64,000 bases of DNA from Neoscytalidium dimidiatum (taxonomy: Eukaryota; Ascomycota; Dothideomycetes; Botryosphaeriales; Botryosphaeriaceae), in the NCBI GenBank assembly GCA_037367355.1, contig CM074697.1:310001-374000 (forward strand), in the 5' to 3' direction. The notes beneath the pieces are model-generated. The model had not been told where the DNA came from and searched no databases. It saw only the letters and a list, made by a program, of their open reading frames with translations. The position numbers and the translations under genes were made by a program. Numbering within the stretch: position 1 is the stretch's first letter; every line of letters starts with the position of its first letter. Shown here one piece after another: positions 10,944-22,887 of the stretch.

Positions 10944-11479
10944 ATGCGCGCCCAAGTCCTCGCCTGCTTGCTGTTCTCCTCGGCGCAGCTCCAATCAGCT
11001 TTGGCTGCCGCTGTTCCGGCCAACCCTGCCGCGATTGCGGAGTGGCAACCTCATGAGAATGGTACGTAATAACCCGAGCGGGTTTCAGAACTGAGACTCC
11101 CTTGCCCATGAGTGACTGATTCCTTACGGAAGAAATAGAGGTTGCTCACGTCCATGAACCGGCTGAGCCTGCCGAGAACGAGCTCCAGCGTCGGGTCGTC
11201 CACGACGTCGCAACCATCAAGCCAGAGTCTCAATTCCATGCAGTGAAGGTTAAGATTGCCAGCATCATCTGTACCATCGGGTACAAGATTGTCAATGGCA
11301 TTGTTCAGCTGGAGTACCAAGGAATCCCAAGCGAAGACGACCCGATCAGAGTCAGCGTCCGGTTCGGAGGAGTTTTGAAGACGTTTCTTTTGAGGGCCGG
11401 CGCGTGGGTGTCGACTGGGTTTCATAGCGATGGCAACGCGATCATGAATGTGGAGGACCCCAATGTCGGTAATCCCTAG
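10944..11479 (+). CDS. secreted protein with dibasic pro-site
   Basis: Two exons, 10944-11061 and 11139-11479, joined in phase 1 to give 152 residues. The N-terminus (MRAQVLACLLFSSAQLQSAL) is a signal peptide, likely cut after an ALA motif near residue 21. A presumed pro-region rich in Glu, His and Pro ends at LQRR (residues 55-58), a classical Kex2-type processing site. The remaining 94 residues have a beta-rich alternating pattern, a single cysteine and no recognised domain. The architecture of signal, acidic pro-region, dibasic site and small mature domain occurs in several fungal effectors and secreted toxins, but I see no sequence match that would justify naming one. Neighbour of another small secreted gene in divergent orientation. 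Confidence 0.78.
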
Positions 11480-11500
11480 ACATATAGACCTGGGACCGTT

Positions 11501-11530
11501 ACGCCAATACTCCTATAGGAGTATAGGCGT
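11501..11530. repeat. near-perfect 30-bp palindrome
   Basis: A 30-base inverted repeat with one A:A mismatch per arm, centred on CTATAG, starting 21 bases after the stop codon of the secreted protein. It could act in 3' end formation or be an excision footprint. Confidence 0.6.
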
Positions 11531-12547
11531 ATCGTTGGATAGCTTAGGCTCTCTAATGGTCTTTATAGAAACCAATAGGCTCTAAAGGAATTTTTCATTC
11601 CCTATATGCACTTCCTGTTTCTCATTTTATTCGTGACTGGTTATGCTATGGCACCAAAACTTGGAAGCTAGAAAACCACGCCTTATAAAAGGATCGCAAA
11701 CAAGGAAGAATTAAGACAATCGAAAAACACTATGTAGCAGATGTGAATCCCAGCCACCGTGTGTTCTTCACTATTCAATGTCTGAAGCTACATCGTATAT
11801 CGTCTTAACCACCATCATTCGGCTAGATAGAGTTACTGCTTGCTACGCTGCTAGGTTATACAAACGCTAAAGGAGTTGCCTCAGCGATGGAACTACTGTA
11901 GCAAAACTGTTCTTTACAGTAAGTCTTTTGGCCCAGACCTCGTACAAATTGAGGCCTTACTTGACTTTAGGTTTTTTTTTTGTAGTATTACGCATAAAAT
12001 TTGAAGAAAAAGAATGGGTAGCTGCAATTCCACTGACTCACGAACGTGTCGGGAGACTAATCTTGATTATCGAGCACATCCTTTCTATTGACGGAATTCA
12101 AATGGACACTATAGACCCCTTGATCTGATATCTGCATTCTCTGGCAGATATAGCGCGTTCCTCATCTGCCCTCCTTACGGCCACAAACACAAGTCGGCGA
12201 AGCTAGACTTATAAGAGGGGCACACGTGATCACTTTCCCAATACGCAGCGGCAGAAGGGCACTGAATCCTGCAAAGTTCCTGCGGGCTCGACCGGAAGTC
12301 CGCCTGACAAGGGTTGTGAGACGGCAATGCTACTGAAGAAAACGGCATCATACGGGCTACGGAGACTTTGGTTGCCTCGAATCATGGTATGGAGAATGAC
12401 GGTCAATCAAAGGTTAGCACAGGGTGTTCAAAAGCGGAGGAGTCATTCTCTCTGCGTCTACACCACAGAAGACAATAAAAAAAGGGTATAACGCTAGGCA
12501 ATCCGCCCAATTGACACACACTCTAGACACTCATTGCGAATCCAAGC
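11531..12547. other. intergenic, AT-rich
   Basis: About 1 kb, no supported gene. The open frame at 11928-12128 is low-complexity and isolated. This is the right edge of the gene-poor stretch. Confidence 0.5.
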
Positions 12548-14628
12548 TCACCCCGACCTGCCCTCCACAACTCCTGCTGCTCTTCCCAAAAACCCATTAA
12601 ACGCTTTCACCCTGTCCACCAGCCCGCCTCCGGGGCCCGCCGCACTGACACCATTCCCCAACATCTCCTCAAGCTCCCACAGTACACCCACCTCCGGCCC
12701 CTCGTCCTGCCTGCCCTCGCGCATGGCCTTCTCCCGTCCCCGCTGCACCGCCGTCTCGATCCCAAGCAGCGCATCGCTCAACTCCTCATCCCGCCGCCTC
12801 CTTGCCTCCGCCTCCATATGCGCCTTGCGCACCGCATCCATCTGCAGCGCCACCTCCTCGCGCTCCCTGCGGATGCCCAAGAACTCCGCACGCAGCTCTA
12901 CCTTCTCCCTCAACGCCGCCTTGACGCGCGCGCGGAGCGCCTCGCCGGCGTCGACCGCTTCGGTAAGCTCGAAGAGGCGGTCGGCGAGCTCGGTGGCAAA
13001 GGCCTCGACGGTGCGGGCGCGGCGGGTGAGCTCAGCGCGGCGGGCCTTGTCGCTGGTGCCCACGTCGGCGGCTTGTTGGAGGAGGGACGTCGACATGCGG
13101 GTCGTGAGTTCGGAGGTGATCTGGGCGAGGATATCGACGGGGTTGACGGCCGGGAGGCGGGCGCTCGTGACGGCCGACGGGGTCGGGAGCTCGAGCTCGT
13201 CGATTTGGGAGGCGTCGTCGGAGGGCTTGCGAGGAGCGGAGATGCGGTAGACAGTAACGGGGATGCGTGGCCCCTTGTCGGCAGAGGTACTAGTACGGCG
13301 GGTGCGCTTGCGGGCTGGTGCCGCTGCAGCCGGTTGTGTCTTGCGTGCTCTGGGGGCGGGCGCTGTGGGTTTGGGTGGTGGTTGCCTGATTGCGAAGTTG
13401 AGATTCGGCCGGAGATTGCTACTGGACGCTTCGGGAGTAGATGCTCTAGATTCGTCTTCGTCTTCAGAAGCATCTTCCTCTTCTTCGCCCTCTACTTCTT
13501 CCTCAAACTGTGAAGCGTCTGAATCTGAGTCTGACTCGGGAGCATGTCCAGACTGCCGCCTCGGCGCAGCTGGAGTAAGCTCATCTGGAGATAGTTCGTC
13601 TTCTTCCTCCTCTTCTGCTTCCTCCTCTACCAGTTGTTTATGGTCCTTCGCGGTCTGCAGACTTCTACGAGGTCTTGTCGCTGCCGTACTCTCGGGTGGC
13701 TCTGCGACTGTGCTTCTTGGATCCTCAATGGATTTCCGTGGCCGTCCGGGCCGCCTGAACGTTTGAAGAGGACTAAGTTCGTCCTGACTCACAAAAAGCC
13801 CTGGGCTGGAGGCCACTCGTGCACTGCCCACACCTTTCAGTGAACTAGCTGGTCTTCTCTCCGTGGATAGCGTATGATCCTCGTCGTTTTCCTCCAGCTC
13901 ATCTTCCGCATCCTCCGTGACTACCTTCGGAGTTGCCTGGCCACGTCCACTTGCTCTTCGAACGGATCGATTAGGTCCATCCTTCCTAGCAGAAGTTCGG
14001 TGCTCATCATCATTCTGCTCTAGCTCATCTCCTTGGCTCTCGGGCACGACTCCAAGTGCGGCACTGCGTCTCTTTCTCTTTCCTGTGACGGACGGAGTCA
14101 CGAATGTTGCACCATTTACTTGCCCCGGCGCGTCCAACTGTTGCTTTCCTCGGCTTTGCCGGGCTGACGTGCTTCCATGTGTAGCACTTGTGGGTGTTCC
14201 TCTGGGTGTTTTAAAGGCTGAGGGTCGGGGCGGAAAAGGGCCAGGAGATTTACGGGATGAGCGCTGCCCAGAAGGTACATTTAAAGCGGGATGCGACGAT
14301 GTGGACGCGGGTGTTTTGCGTGACGAGCGTTGCGCAGGCGCAGCGGGACCGGCTGGGGTTCGCCGTGATGAAGGCTGTGGAGGCAAGTTTCTAGGGGATC
14401 TCCGTGGAGAAGGTTGAGGCTGCTGCGCCGATGCACCAAATGTGAATCCAAAATTGCCGACCGATAAACCGCTCGTGCTATTCGATGTTAGAGACGCGCG
14501 AACAGCCGGAGATCATGGTGCTTACCCGGCGCCGCGCTGGCGCATGCGGCGTCTCTCTTCACGGTCTGCGATAACTCGTCAGCGAATATATTAAGATGAG
14601 TATTGAGAAGCCTACCGTTGGTCGCCAT
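12548..14628 (-). CDS. AME1: inner kinetochore protein, CENP-U/Ame1 (Mis17) family
   Basis: Three exons: a 13-nt exon 14628-14616, a 40-nt exon 14565-14526, then 14477-12548; introns of 50 and 48 nt. Splicing yields an N-terminus MATNDREERRRMRQRGAGTS, the Arg-rich start typical of fungal Ame1, and a protein of 660 residues. The N-terminal half is disordered with repeated SSR(K/R)TP and RKSP motifs, SQDEL-type and acidic tracts, and an AT-hook-like RRPGRPRK. The C-terminal part carries IPVTVYRIS, then NPVDILAQI and a long coiled coil (about residues 470-610), the conserved CENP-U/Ame1 region. In yeasts Ame1 pairs with Okp1 in the COMA complex at centromeres. Family assignment rests on these motifs. 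Divergent promoter with the DUF1769 gene. Confidence 0.8.
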
Positions 14629-15170
14629 TGCGCAAGAGAGGTGCAAGTTGCGAAGACGAAGAACTGATAAATCGCGTACGCGTCGAGGGTGACGCGCTGT
14701 TTGGAGAGGTCGGCGAAGGAAGCTCCGACGCGCTCAGCGCCAAGCCTGCTACCGTCCGCCCCGCTCCACCCCACGACAGATCAACTTACGAGACAGACCC
14801 TATTTTGGTCGCTTTATTTACTGCTTTAAAGACTAGGCCGAGAATCATGTAGTATGGACTTAAAGATGACACTGAAATGCGGGCATGTAAGTAGAAGCAG
14901 AACACTCCCAACCGTGGAGCTATTCTCCTCTCTCCATATCACGACTGAGGTTTGCAATTAGACATGCTCCGGCCGTGTGTTCTGTTCTTCAAACTCAGAT
15001 GCGTGTTTGTAGTGCGTGGCACGTGTGACGTGGTAGATCGGCCCGGCCCCACGACGTCATTGTGTCGCGGCTTTAGCTTTCTCAACACAATCTTGGCCCG
15101 CCTCCGCTACAAACCCTTTCAGTCCACCTCACGCATACAAAGAGCCCCAAGCGCTAGCTCCCGCAAAACC
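14629..15170. promoter_or_regulatory. divergent intergenic promoter AME1 / DUF1769
   Basis: 542 bases between two head-to-head start codons. Contains GACGTCA near 15053 (ATF/CREB-like core) and a CACGTG at about 15020-15025. No TATA box is evident for either gene. Confidence 0.4.
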
Positions 15171-16297
15171 ATGGCTGATTATACGAAATACATCCTCAAA
15201 GTCACTGCTGGTCGCGACTATGACCTAAAGAACCACTCTGAAGTCCGTGTAAACACTGCCGACTCGGTTGAGATCTCTACAGAGCATCTCGACGCCAAAA
15301 TATGGGTCCGCGTCAAAGACTACCGCGGTCAGCAGCTTATTTGGCACTGATGACTGCACGCCAGCTAACAGGACACAAGGCCTTCCTGAGGGTTCACCAG
15401 CAACATCGCCCTACTTTTCTCACCCAAACCACACCGGCGATCGCTACAGCATAGCCTACTCGTTCCGCCTGAAGAAGGACATCGCCGGGGATCAGCTTGT
15501 CTTTGGCAACGACTTCGACCACCCCATCCGTGATCGTCTACCGTGGGGCTTCGGCACCGCGTTCAACTGGGTCAAGGGATGGGTTGACGCAACCATGGAC
15601 GGCGATCCCTACGCAGACGAGCCCTACCTCTACTCGCCCATCCTAAGCTCCATGAACATACTACAAATCGGCGGCAAGGGCCAGACCATCGATGAAGTTG
15701 CAGAAGGCGCTGGTGAGAAGACTGGCGAGGGAGACCAAAAGGCCATAATCTTCGCCGAAGGCGCCCAGGCAGACGGGCAGGAAGTGCGCGAAAAGTCAGG
15801 CATGCCGGCCGACAATACGCAGAGGAAGAGGCATTTCCAGCAGCTGCAGCCCAGGCAGGACTTTGTCTTTGAGAAAGATCGCGCCTACGCCTGCGATTTT
15901 TTCAACGGCTACCTGGATTTTAACGAGTTCGCGCTTAAGCTTCCCATTATCACCATTCCAGTCATCAAGTACTGGGATGGTCAGCCACTTCGGTAATCCC
16001 CCAGCTCATCTCCTCAAAGAAAATCATAGTTCCTTACCCATTATACTACATTCCCAACACCCTTGAGGCTTTAACTTGATTATTTTGCGTAAACAAAATC
16101 CTGACTGACAAAGTACCCACACACTCAGATATGTCCTGAGAAATCTCGAGACAAAAGAAGTCTACTTTGTCATCCTATTCTCTCTCGTTCCCATTGAGCA
16201 GGTCGAAGGGAAAGCTGGGGAGACTACAGACTCGAAGCAGGAAGAATGGGAGAAGGTGGAAAAGGAGAGCAAGACTAACGATGAAGATCTCGACTAA
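15171..16297 (+). CDS. DUF1769 domain protein
   Basis: Exons 15171-15327, 15380-15992, 16129-16297 give 312 residues, all junctions in phase. The start MADYTKYILKVTAGRDYD and the block FGNDFDHPIRDRLPWGFGTA are the hallmark of the DUF1769 (UPF0590) fungal family, followed by WVDATMDGDPYADEPYLYSP and a C-terminal beta segment beginning RYVLRNLETKEVYFVI. Proteins of this family have no established biochemical role and are predicted cytosolic. Intron 1 has a GCTAACA branch site; intron 2 is unusually long for the window (136 nt). An acidic tail ends the protein. Length agrees with the family. Confidence 0.88.
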
Positions 16298-17092
16298 AGC
16301 TTACGATGCGAGAATATGCGCTCATATTCACGACGATAAACGGGACGCGCATGGACAGGGAGTTGAGAGGATTCATTAAGGCGCAATCAAGTGAGGGAGT
16401 TTATGAACTATACGGCTGGACGGCTTCAGTCCTCATGGGACAGAGATATGCGATAAAGAGACATGAGATTTCGACTCTCAGTTGCCTTGAAACACCAGAA
16501 AATCAAGAACAGCACGAATGACAGACACAGGTGGCCCATATGGAGAGAAGAATTAGGTGCTGCCAAGGGGAAAGACGGCCATCGAGTGGGTAAAAAAGAA
16601 AAGGAAAGGAAATTGCCAGGCTCCAGAGCAAAGAGTTAAAAAAGAGCAGGCAAACGCAGTATCTATTGCTTCCCAAAACAAAAATCTCTTACGATGGTAA
16701 AGATCAGGATATAACTTCACTCCTTTCGCAAGCAGCGGAGACTGCCCAGAGGAGACCCTGGACATTCGATTTCATTGCGTTTGCTCTTCTGAAGAAATAT
16801 CAGCACTTTTGAAGATTAGTTCATGGAGACCATGAGTAGTAGATAGGCATACCCATCCACAAGGACAGAGCGCCCGCGAATGGTGCTTATAAGAAAGACA
16901 TTAGAGTAGACTCATCCAGCTCAATCACATCACCAGACTCAGAATCTTTTACACAGACATTCAGAACAAAATTATACATTCGAAGCTATTGCTCCGCATC
17001 ATGATAGAAATTACTAGATGTATCATACCGCATTCGTAACATCATCATCACAGAATCATTCTTTTCTTTCTCCTCCATTGTCGCACCACCTA
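16298..17092. other. intergenic between convergent genes
   Basis: About 795 bases between two convergent 3' ends. No protein-like frame; nothing else recognised. Confidence 0.5.
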
Positions 17093-19778
17093 TCACGGCA
17101 GCGTCGCGCTCAGCGTCCTCTCGGCAACGTTGAACCCGACCTCGACCTTGATCGCGCCCTCGGGCACGCGCCACTCCTGCGCGACGACGTCCCAGTACGA
17201 GACGTCGCGGCGCAGCAGCTCGAAGCCGACGGTCTTGCTCTCGCCGGGCGCGAGCCAGACGCGGTCGAAGCCGCGCAGCTGCCAGGCCGGGGTGCCGGCG
17301 GGAGCGCCGGCGTCGAGCAGGTTGAGGTAGAGCTGGGGCACGGTGGCGCCGGCGACGTCGCCGGTGTTGGTGACGGTGACGTTGGCGGTGTAGACGGCGG
17401 CCCAGAGGTCGCTGTTGCCGCCGGGCACGATGGTGGCGTCGGCGGAGGGGGTCGTGCCGGCAATGCTGGCATCGGTGGCGGCGGCGACGACGAGGTCGGA
17501 GGCGTTGAAGGCGGTGTAGGAGAGGCCGAAGCCGAAGGGGTAGAGGACGGCGTCGGTCTTGTTGGCGGCGATGTAGTAGCGGTAGTCGATCATGTTTCCC
17601 TCGGTGAAGTCGGCCTGCCACGCGTTCGGATCGGTCGTCTCGACGAGCTCCGTGCTGTTGACGAGAGTCTTGGGGAAGACGGTGTCGGAGACGGGGATCG
17701 TGTAGGGAAGGTGGCCGGAGGGGTTGGTCGCGCCATAGAGGACGTCGATGAGAGCGTCGCCGGCCTCCTGGCCGGGGAAGTGCGCCTCGAGGATGGCGGT
17801 AACGTTAGGGTTTGAGGCGAAGGGGAATAGGGTCGGCCCCGTGCCGTAGTGGATGACGACTGTATTGTTGCAGCTGGCGGCGACGGTGTTGACAACACCT
17901 GTGCCGTTGTACTCTGGGTAGATGGTCTCGCGGTCATAGCCCTCGGTCGCCCAGGACTTGATGAAGACGAGGCAGACGTCTGGGTTGGGGAAGATGGAAG
18001 AGATGCCGTACTGGTTGATGGCTTCATTATCAAGCATGTATTGTAGGAGAGAACCGTCCTCTTTGGTCTTGGCCTTGATGGCCTCAAGAGGAGTCACGAC
18101 GTGGGAGAAGCGGCCAGTACCGCTGCCACCACCGGAGGCGAGGACACCTTGCTCGGCATCGTTAGGCTTGAAGGGACTGCCGCCGATCAGGGAGTAGAGA
18201 CCCTCAGAATACTCCGAGGCAGCGTTGCCAAAGACAGCGACGTTCTTGGGAGTCTTCAGGGGTAGAGCGCCGTTGGTATTCTTCAGAAGGATCGTGCCGT
18301 TGGCGGCGGATTCACGGATGAACTGTGCAGTCTCGTCGCTGCGAAGGTCAACGACTTCGGCCTCAGTACCGACAGTGAAGTTGTAGAGCCAGGTGGACGC
18401 GTCCTTTCCATTGAGAGTGGACGAGTAGGCATCAACCTTGGGGTAGTCCTTGTCCTGACCGAGGTGGAAGTAAGGGGTCAGAACTCTGAGAACCATGTCG
18501 TCAATCCTGCTCTCAGGGATAGTCCCGTTGGTGACGGCAGCGGTCGCGTTCTCGCCCCAGTACGAAGGAGAAGGAGTGGAGAAAGAGATGCCACCGGGCA
18601 TGTTCATGTCCAGGCCGGACTCGATGGTGGCTACACCAGAGTGAACCGCACCCCAATCTGACATGACGAAGCCCTGAAAGTTAAGCTCGGTCTTCAACAG
18701 GCCATTCAGAACCTTAGAGTTCTGGCAGCCGTAAGATCCGTTAAGGCGGTTGTAAGAACACATGATGCTAGCAGTACCAGCGTGCACGGCATTGGCGAAA
18801 GGCCAAAGGTAGGACTCGTGCATCGTCTTGTCGTCAATGTTCGACGACAGAGATTCAATAGTCGTGCCATCTGCAGCTGTGCTTGGGTTACGCTGCGTGT
18901 CCTGCTCATTGCCGATGAAGTGCTTGGTGGTCGCTTGAACACCAGCGTCTTGGACTCCCCAGACAGACTCTTGAACAGCGATACCACTAAGGTAGGGGTC
19001 AGGTGAGAAGCCCTCCCAGTTACGGCCACCGTAGGGATCCCTGCCAAGGGGTCCCACGACGGGAGCAAGAGCGATCTGGGCACCCTTGGCCTTGAACTCC
19101 TTGCCCATGTAGTGACTGCGTTGGTAGAAGGCACTGCGATCCCATGTAGATGCAACGTTGACGCCGGCAGGATAGACGTTTGCATACACCGCCTGCCTGA
19201 TGGCTACAGGGCCGTCCTGGAGACACAGACCGGTGAAATTCAGCCTCTCAACCGGAGCAATCGAGCCCTGTTGCATATTAGCATGATGCAATCTACTGCA
19301 GGCTTAATAACATCGGAGGGGCTCTATTTGCGGGTAACCCCTGCAAGGTTGAACTTCGGCAGGCCGGCGGGTCCGATGCTGTCTTGAACTCAGGACAAGG
19401 GGACTTACAGGGCAAGGGCCAGTGGTGCCGGTGACCATTGCGACCTTCTCCTCCAAGGTCAGCTCAGCCAGGAAGTCCTTGGCCTTGGCGAATGCATCTT
19501 CCCATCCAACACCAGTAGTGTTTGCTGCAAGCTGTCAGTAAATTGTCATTTCTTGATTCTCTGATTCAGTGACGCATGGGTGAAGAGTTGCGGCGCGATG
19601 GACAGCTGAGCACGTGTGCAAGGTTATCCGATGATGCTGGAGCGGTGGCGGATGGGTACTCACGAGAAGGAAGGACAGCCGGGCTGGTGGTGAACAGAGA
19701 ATGGTCCCATGCCGTCGCCGGGGACACCAACGACGCGGCGATTCCGAGCAGAGCCAAAAAGTTGATTGCGGAAGCCAT
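17093..19778 (-). CDS. secreted GH3 beta-glucosidase
   Basis: Exons 19778-19664, 19524-19409 and 19267-17093 give 801 residues. The first exon encodes a signal peptide (MASAINFLALLGIAASL...). The splice across exons 2 and 3 forms TGPCPGSIAPVERLNF, the usual start of the GH3 barrel. Downstream are LCLQDGPVAIR, KHFIGNEQ and the nucleophile motif GFVMSDWGA (Asp about 281). The C-terminal half holds the alpha/beta sandwich and a fibronectin-III-like domain (ANVTVTNTGDVAG onward). The enzyme hydrolyses terminal beta-D-glucosides such as cellobiose outside the cell and is generally part of cellulose use and sensitive to carbon catabolite repression. Length fits extracellular fungal members. Codons are very GC-rich in the FnIII part. 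Confidence 0.93.
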
Positions 19779-19833
19779 AACGGAGGGCGGTTGGTCAGCT
19801 CGATGAGCCTCTACATGACGGCACAATCCATAG

Positions 19834-19840
19834 ATTTATA
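19834..19840 (-). promoter_or_regulatory. TATA box of the beta-glucosidase gene
   Basis: TATAAAT on the minus strand, about 56 bases upstream of the ATG at 19778. The spacing is short but usable for a fungal leader. Confidence 0.4.
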
Positions 19841-21062
19841 TCCATCCCTCATCATCGAACTCCCGTACGAACGGAGGGGCCGATTCGTCATTGCTCATGG
19901 TATCAGAAGGTAACACCCGCGTCGGCAAATCAACGGCAATGAGTGTATAGCGGCTGCAGCCGCATGTCTGTATGCAGGAAACCCGCCGACGTGGATGGCG
20001 TGCATTCAGCGGGCCCCAGTGCCAGTGTGGCGCGGCAGGAGCCCTCAATGGGCGCGTCCGCCAGCCGCGAACGGAGCGCCGGGCTTGGCGAGCACCATGT
20101 GACGAGTGACGGTGAAGAATTTTGCGTGGGAAGCGCCCACGAGGTGATGATGGCCTTGTGGATCCGTTTCCATTACGCCCCGGCCAGCACGAGGTTCGCG
20201 GGCCGGGAGGACCCCGGCCAGGCATAAGCATATCCCATTTGGGCTAGTTCCCCCGCATTTAGCTCCTTGGAATCTGGAGAACAGGGGCAGAGACTGGAGA
20301 ACGAGCAGGGGAGATGTGCCGAAGATACCCCACATGTCGGCTCCAACACGGTGAAAGCCGAGCTCACGCTGTTCACTGCCGACCCCGTCAGCCCACGAAC
20401 ACTCTGCTGTCTCTCCACGCGTCCGCTGCCCACGCCCAGGCCAACTGACAAGTTGCGGCTAAACCGCCACAGCCAAGCTTTAACTTGGTGAGAGTCAAGA
20501 TTGTGTTGGTTATGCTTATTGTTAGTTGAACACTCACTGTCGTGAGGCACGGCAGGCCTCTGCGAGCCGATGCTTGTTCCCGGCGGCCCAGCCTGTCAGA
20601 CGCACCCCAGAAAATGTCGCCTATCGCGGCCCAACGACCAGGAACCTATACGCGGGGGAGCCGAAGTGTCGCCAGTCATGAACGATGTGAGCACGGTGCA
20701 CTCTCGAGATGTCACCTTTGGTATACAAATAAGTGCGGGACGCCTGAGTCGTGCCGTCATTGGTAGAATCTTCGGATTTATTGCATCGACTTTACTCGGG
20801 CTAATTCTTGCCGCCCGACTTGTCCGATCCGAATCTGACTGCCGCGTCTGTAAAGCTCACCATCCATACCAGTCCTTCGGAGCTCGGGAATTGCTCTGCC
20901 GCCAAGCCTATTGAGGGCAAGTCAATTCGCCGTGATTCTTGTTTCCAGGATAATGGCGCGTCAGCTGGTTGTTATGGTAAGCCTTTCACGTAAAAGCCCC
21001 GGTTCCGCTGGTGACCGGACTTACTTTCGCCCCACACTTCCCCAGGTCGCCTCCGGTTTCCC
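19841..21062. other. long promoter region / intergenic
   Basis: About 1.2 kb upstream of the beta-glucosidase and downstream of MEMO1. No supported gene. The length suits a regulated promoter of a secreted hydrolase. Open frames at 20542-20914 look non-coding. Confidence 0.45.
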
Positions 21063-22353
21063 TCAGAACAGGGCCACAGCGCTGCAGTAGCTCACGGAAC
21101 TGTCCTTCGGGCTCACGCAGTCACTGCTCCTCTCGTACCTGATGAAGCGGAATTTGCCCTCCCCGCCCTCGAGGGACAGTGTCTCGACCGCAGCCATGAC
21201 CACGCCGATAGGGTGCCTTCCGCAGACCGTGTTCCCGGTCTCCTCGAGGATGTCCAGAAATTTCTCATGGCTCTTTGTCTCCACAGCATCCATGCAATAG
21301 CCATCTACGGCTGCAATGCTCTCGTGAATTGCAGGGCTTGACGGTGCCTTGTCAGAAGATCTCAGGTTGCGCACTTGACCAGGCGCCTGCTCGTAATAGG
21401 TATACCTGAAGCGTAACCCCCAGTGACAGAAATCAGAGGATACAATAAAAACCGATGTCGGATCTGCAAGGTACGGTGCCAGAATTTGGCCGAATTGGCG
21501 TTCTGTTGCGGCTGAAGTGGCGCCGACCAGGATAGGCACCAGGGGCGGAAATTCGGAGGGTTCTGAAAACTGCCTACGTGTCACGGCGGATGAGCAGCTG
21601 GTCCTCGACGCAGTCGCTCGAGAACATTACCTAGAGAGGACCTTGTAGATGTACGGCAGATGCATTTCAAGGCTGTGCTCTTCCTCGTCTTGGATCTGCG
21701 TCATGGTATCGAAGTTGGCCTTCTTGCGAAGCTCGCCAATGGTTTCCTTGTCGATCTGCAGATTGCCCAGAGGGGTCTCATAGGCGTCGCACTTGCTTAG
21801 AGCGCAGCCAGTAAGATAATAGTGATGAGACGGGCCGAGGAGAAAGATGCGCTTGCTGCATTGCATTAGCTTCCGTTCGTGCAGGCATGCAGAGCATGGG
21901 GTATGGGGTATAGTAGGTAAAAGAAGCCGTCCGGATGATGCTCTCATGGTAGTTTCTAAACTTCTCCGTGCAGGCGAGATGATACACGCTTCGCAAACAT
22001 TCGTGTTTGCCTCTGCCAAATTTGGATCAAAAATGATGACACTCACGCTTTGGATAGGTCAAGTGCCTTGTAGGCCCATGCGGCTGCAGGGCCAGAATAA
22101 GAGTATCCAGCATGCCTACAGGTTCCACATGAGCCACTCACATCCTTACGCATCCACGTTGTTTTTGAACCTACGGCGCAATGATGGCTCTCGCACCGGA
22201 AGAAGGTATGTGAATCGTCTCGTTCTGCGAGCCAGGCCGGATACCGTGAGTTGTAGCGGGTACAGCGTCCAGCCACTGGTCAAGCTGGGCTGAGAGCTGA
22301 TTCTTGCTGGCAGAGTACCAGGATCCGGCGTGGCTTGCTTCGCGTACAGGCAT
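21063..22353 (-). CDS. MEMO1: MEMO1 family protein
   Basis: Four exons: 22353-22175, 22115-22047, 21855-21631, 21573-21063, total 327 residues, all phases consistent. The protein begins [13 protein letters not shown] and contains the family blocks [10 protein letters not shown] (rebuilt across intron 1), [21 protein letters not shown] and SSDFCHWG. In human MEMO1 the His, His and Cys of these blocks form a metal site, and the protein binds iron or copper and affects redox and motility signalling; yeast Mho1 is the homologue. Length is slightly above the usual 290-310 because of an insert after QIQDEEE and between LRSSDKA and HESIAA. Cytosolic. Divergent promoter with the gene at 22888. Confidence 0.92.
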
Positions 22354-22887
22354 CTTGGGAGGTTTAGTCCAGGAGTATGATCGCTTTCGCCGACAACGAA
22401 AGTGAGCTAGTCTGTTGTTGATTTTGGGTGTGGTGGGCTGTTGGAGGGGTAAGTTGAGCACGCGCACGGAGAAGCTTGCTTTGATCACGAAGATTTATGG
22501 GAGAGCTGAGAAATGAGGTAACAACGAAGAAGATGTATTTGCGAGAGGAGATGAGGTTCACGGCAAACGAGAAGCTGATTGGGACATGAGCTTGTACTGA
22601 TGTTACCACGGGAGCTTGCGGGACGAGTGGGACGTGCTGGTGACCTCAGCCCCGCGCCCAAGCATCGGCGAGTCGGCATTTGAGCTTTAGCTGGAGCTCG
22701 CGTCGTTTCATCACGTCACTGACGCGCTCTCGCGTTCTCGCGCAATGCTTGCTCTGTGCTTCTCGCCAGCCTCGTCCTTGCTGATCCATTCCAGCTTCTC
22801 TCCATCAACGGCTGCTGCCATCCACACAACAGGCAAATCCGACAGCCACAGTCGCCGTCCTTCTCCAAAAGTTTGTAGTCCCTCACA
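22354..22887. other. divergent intergenic region
   Basis: 534 bases between the start codons of MEMO1 and the following gene. No separate gene recognised; probable shared promoter. Confidence 0.4.

Noticed and set aside
12818..14417. Several long plus-strand frames across AME1
   Set aside because: Ser- and Gly-rich shadows of the minus-strand gene; AME1 has conserved motifs and spliced N-terminus.
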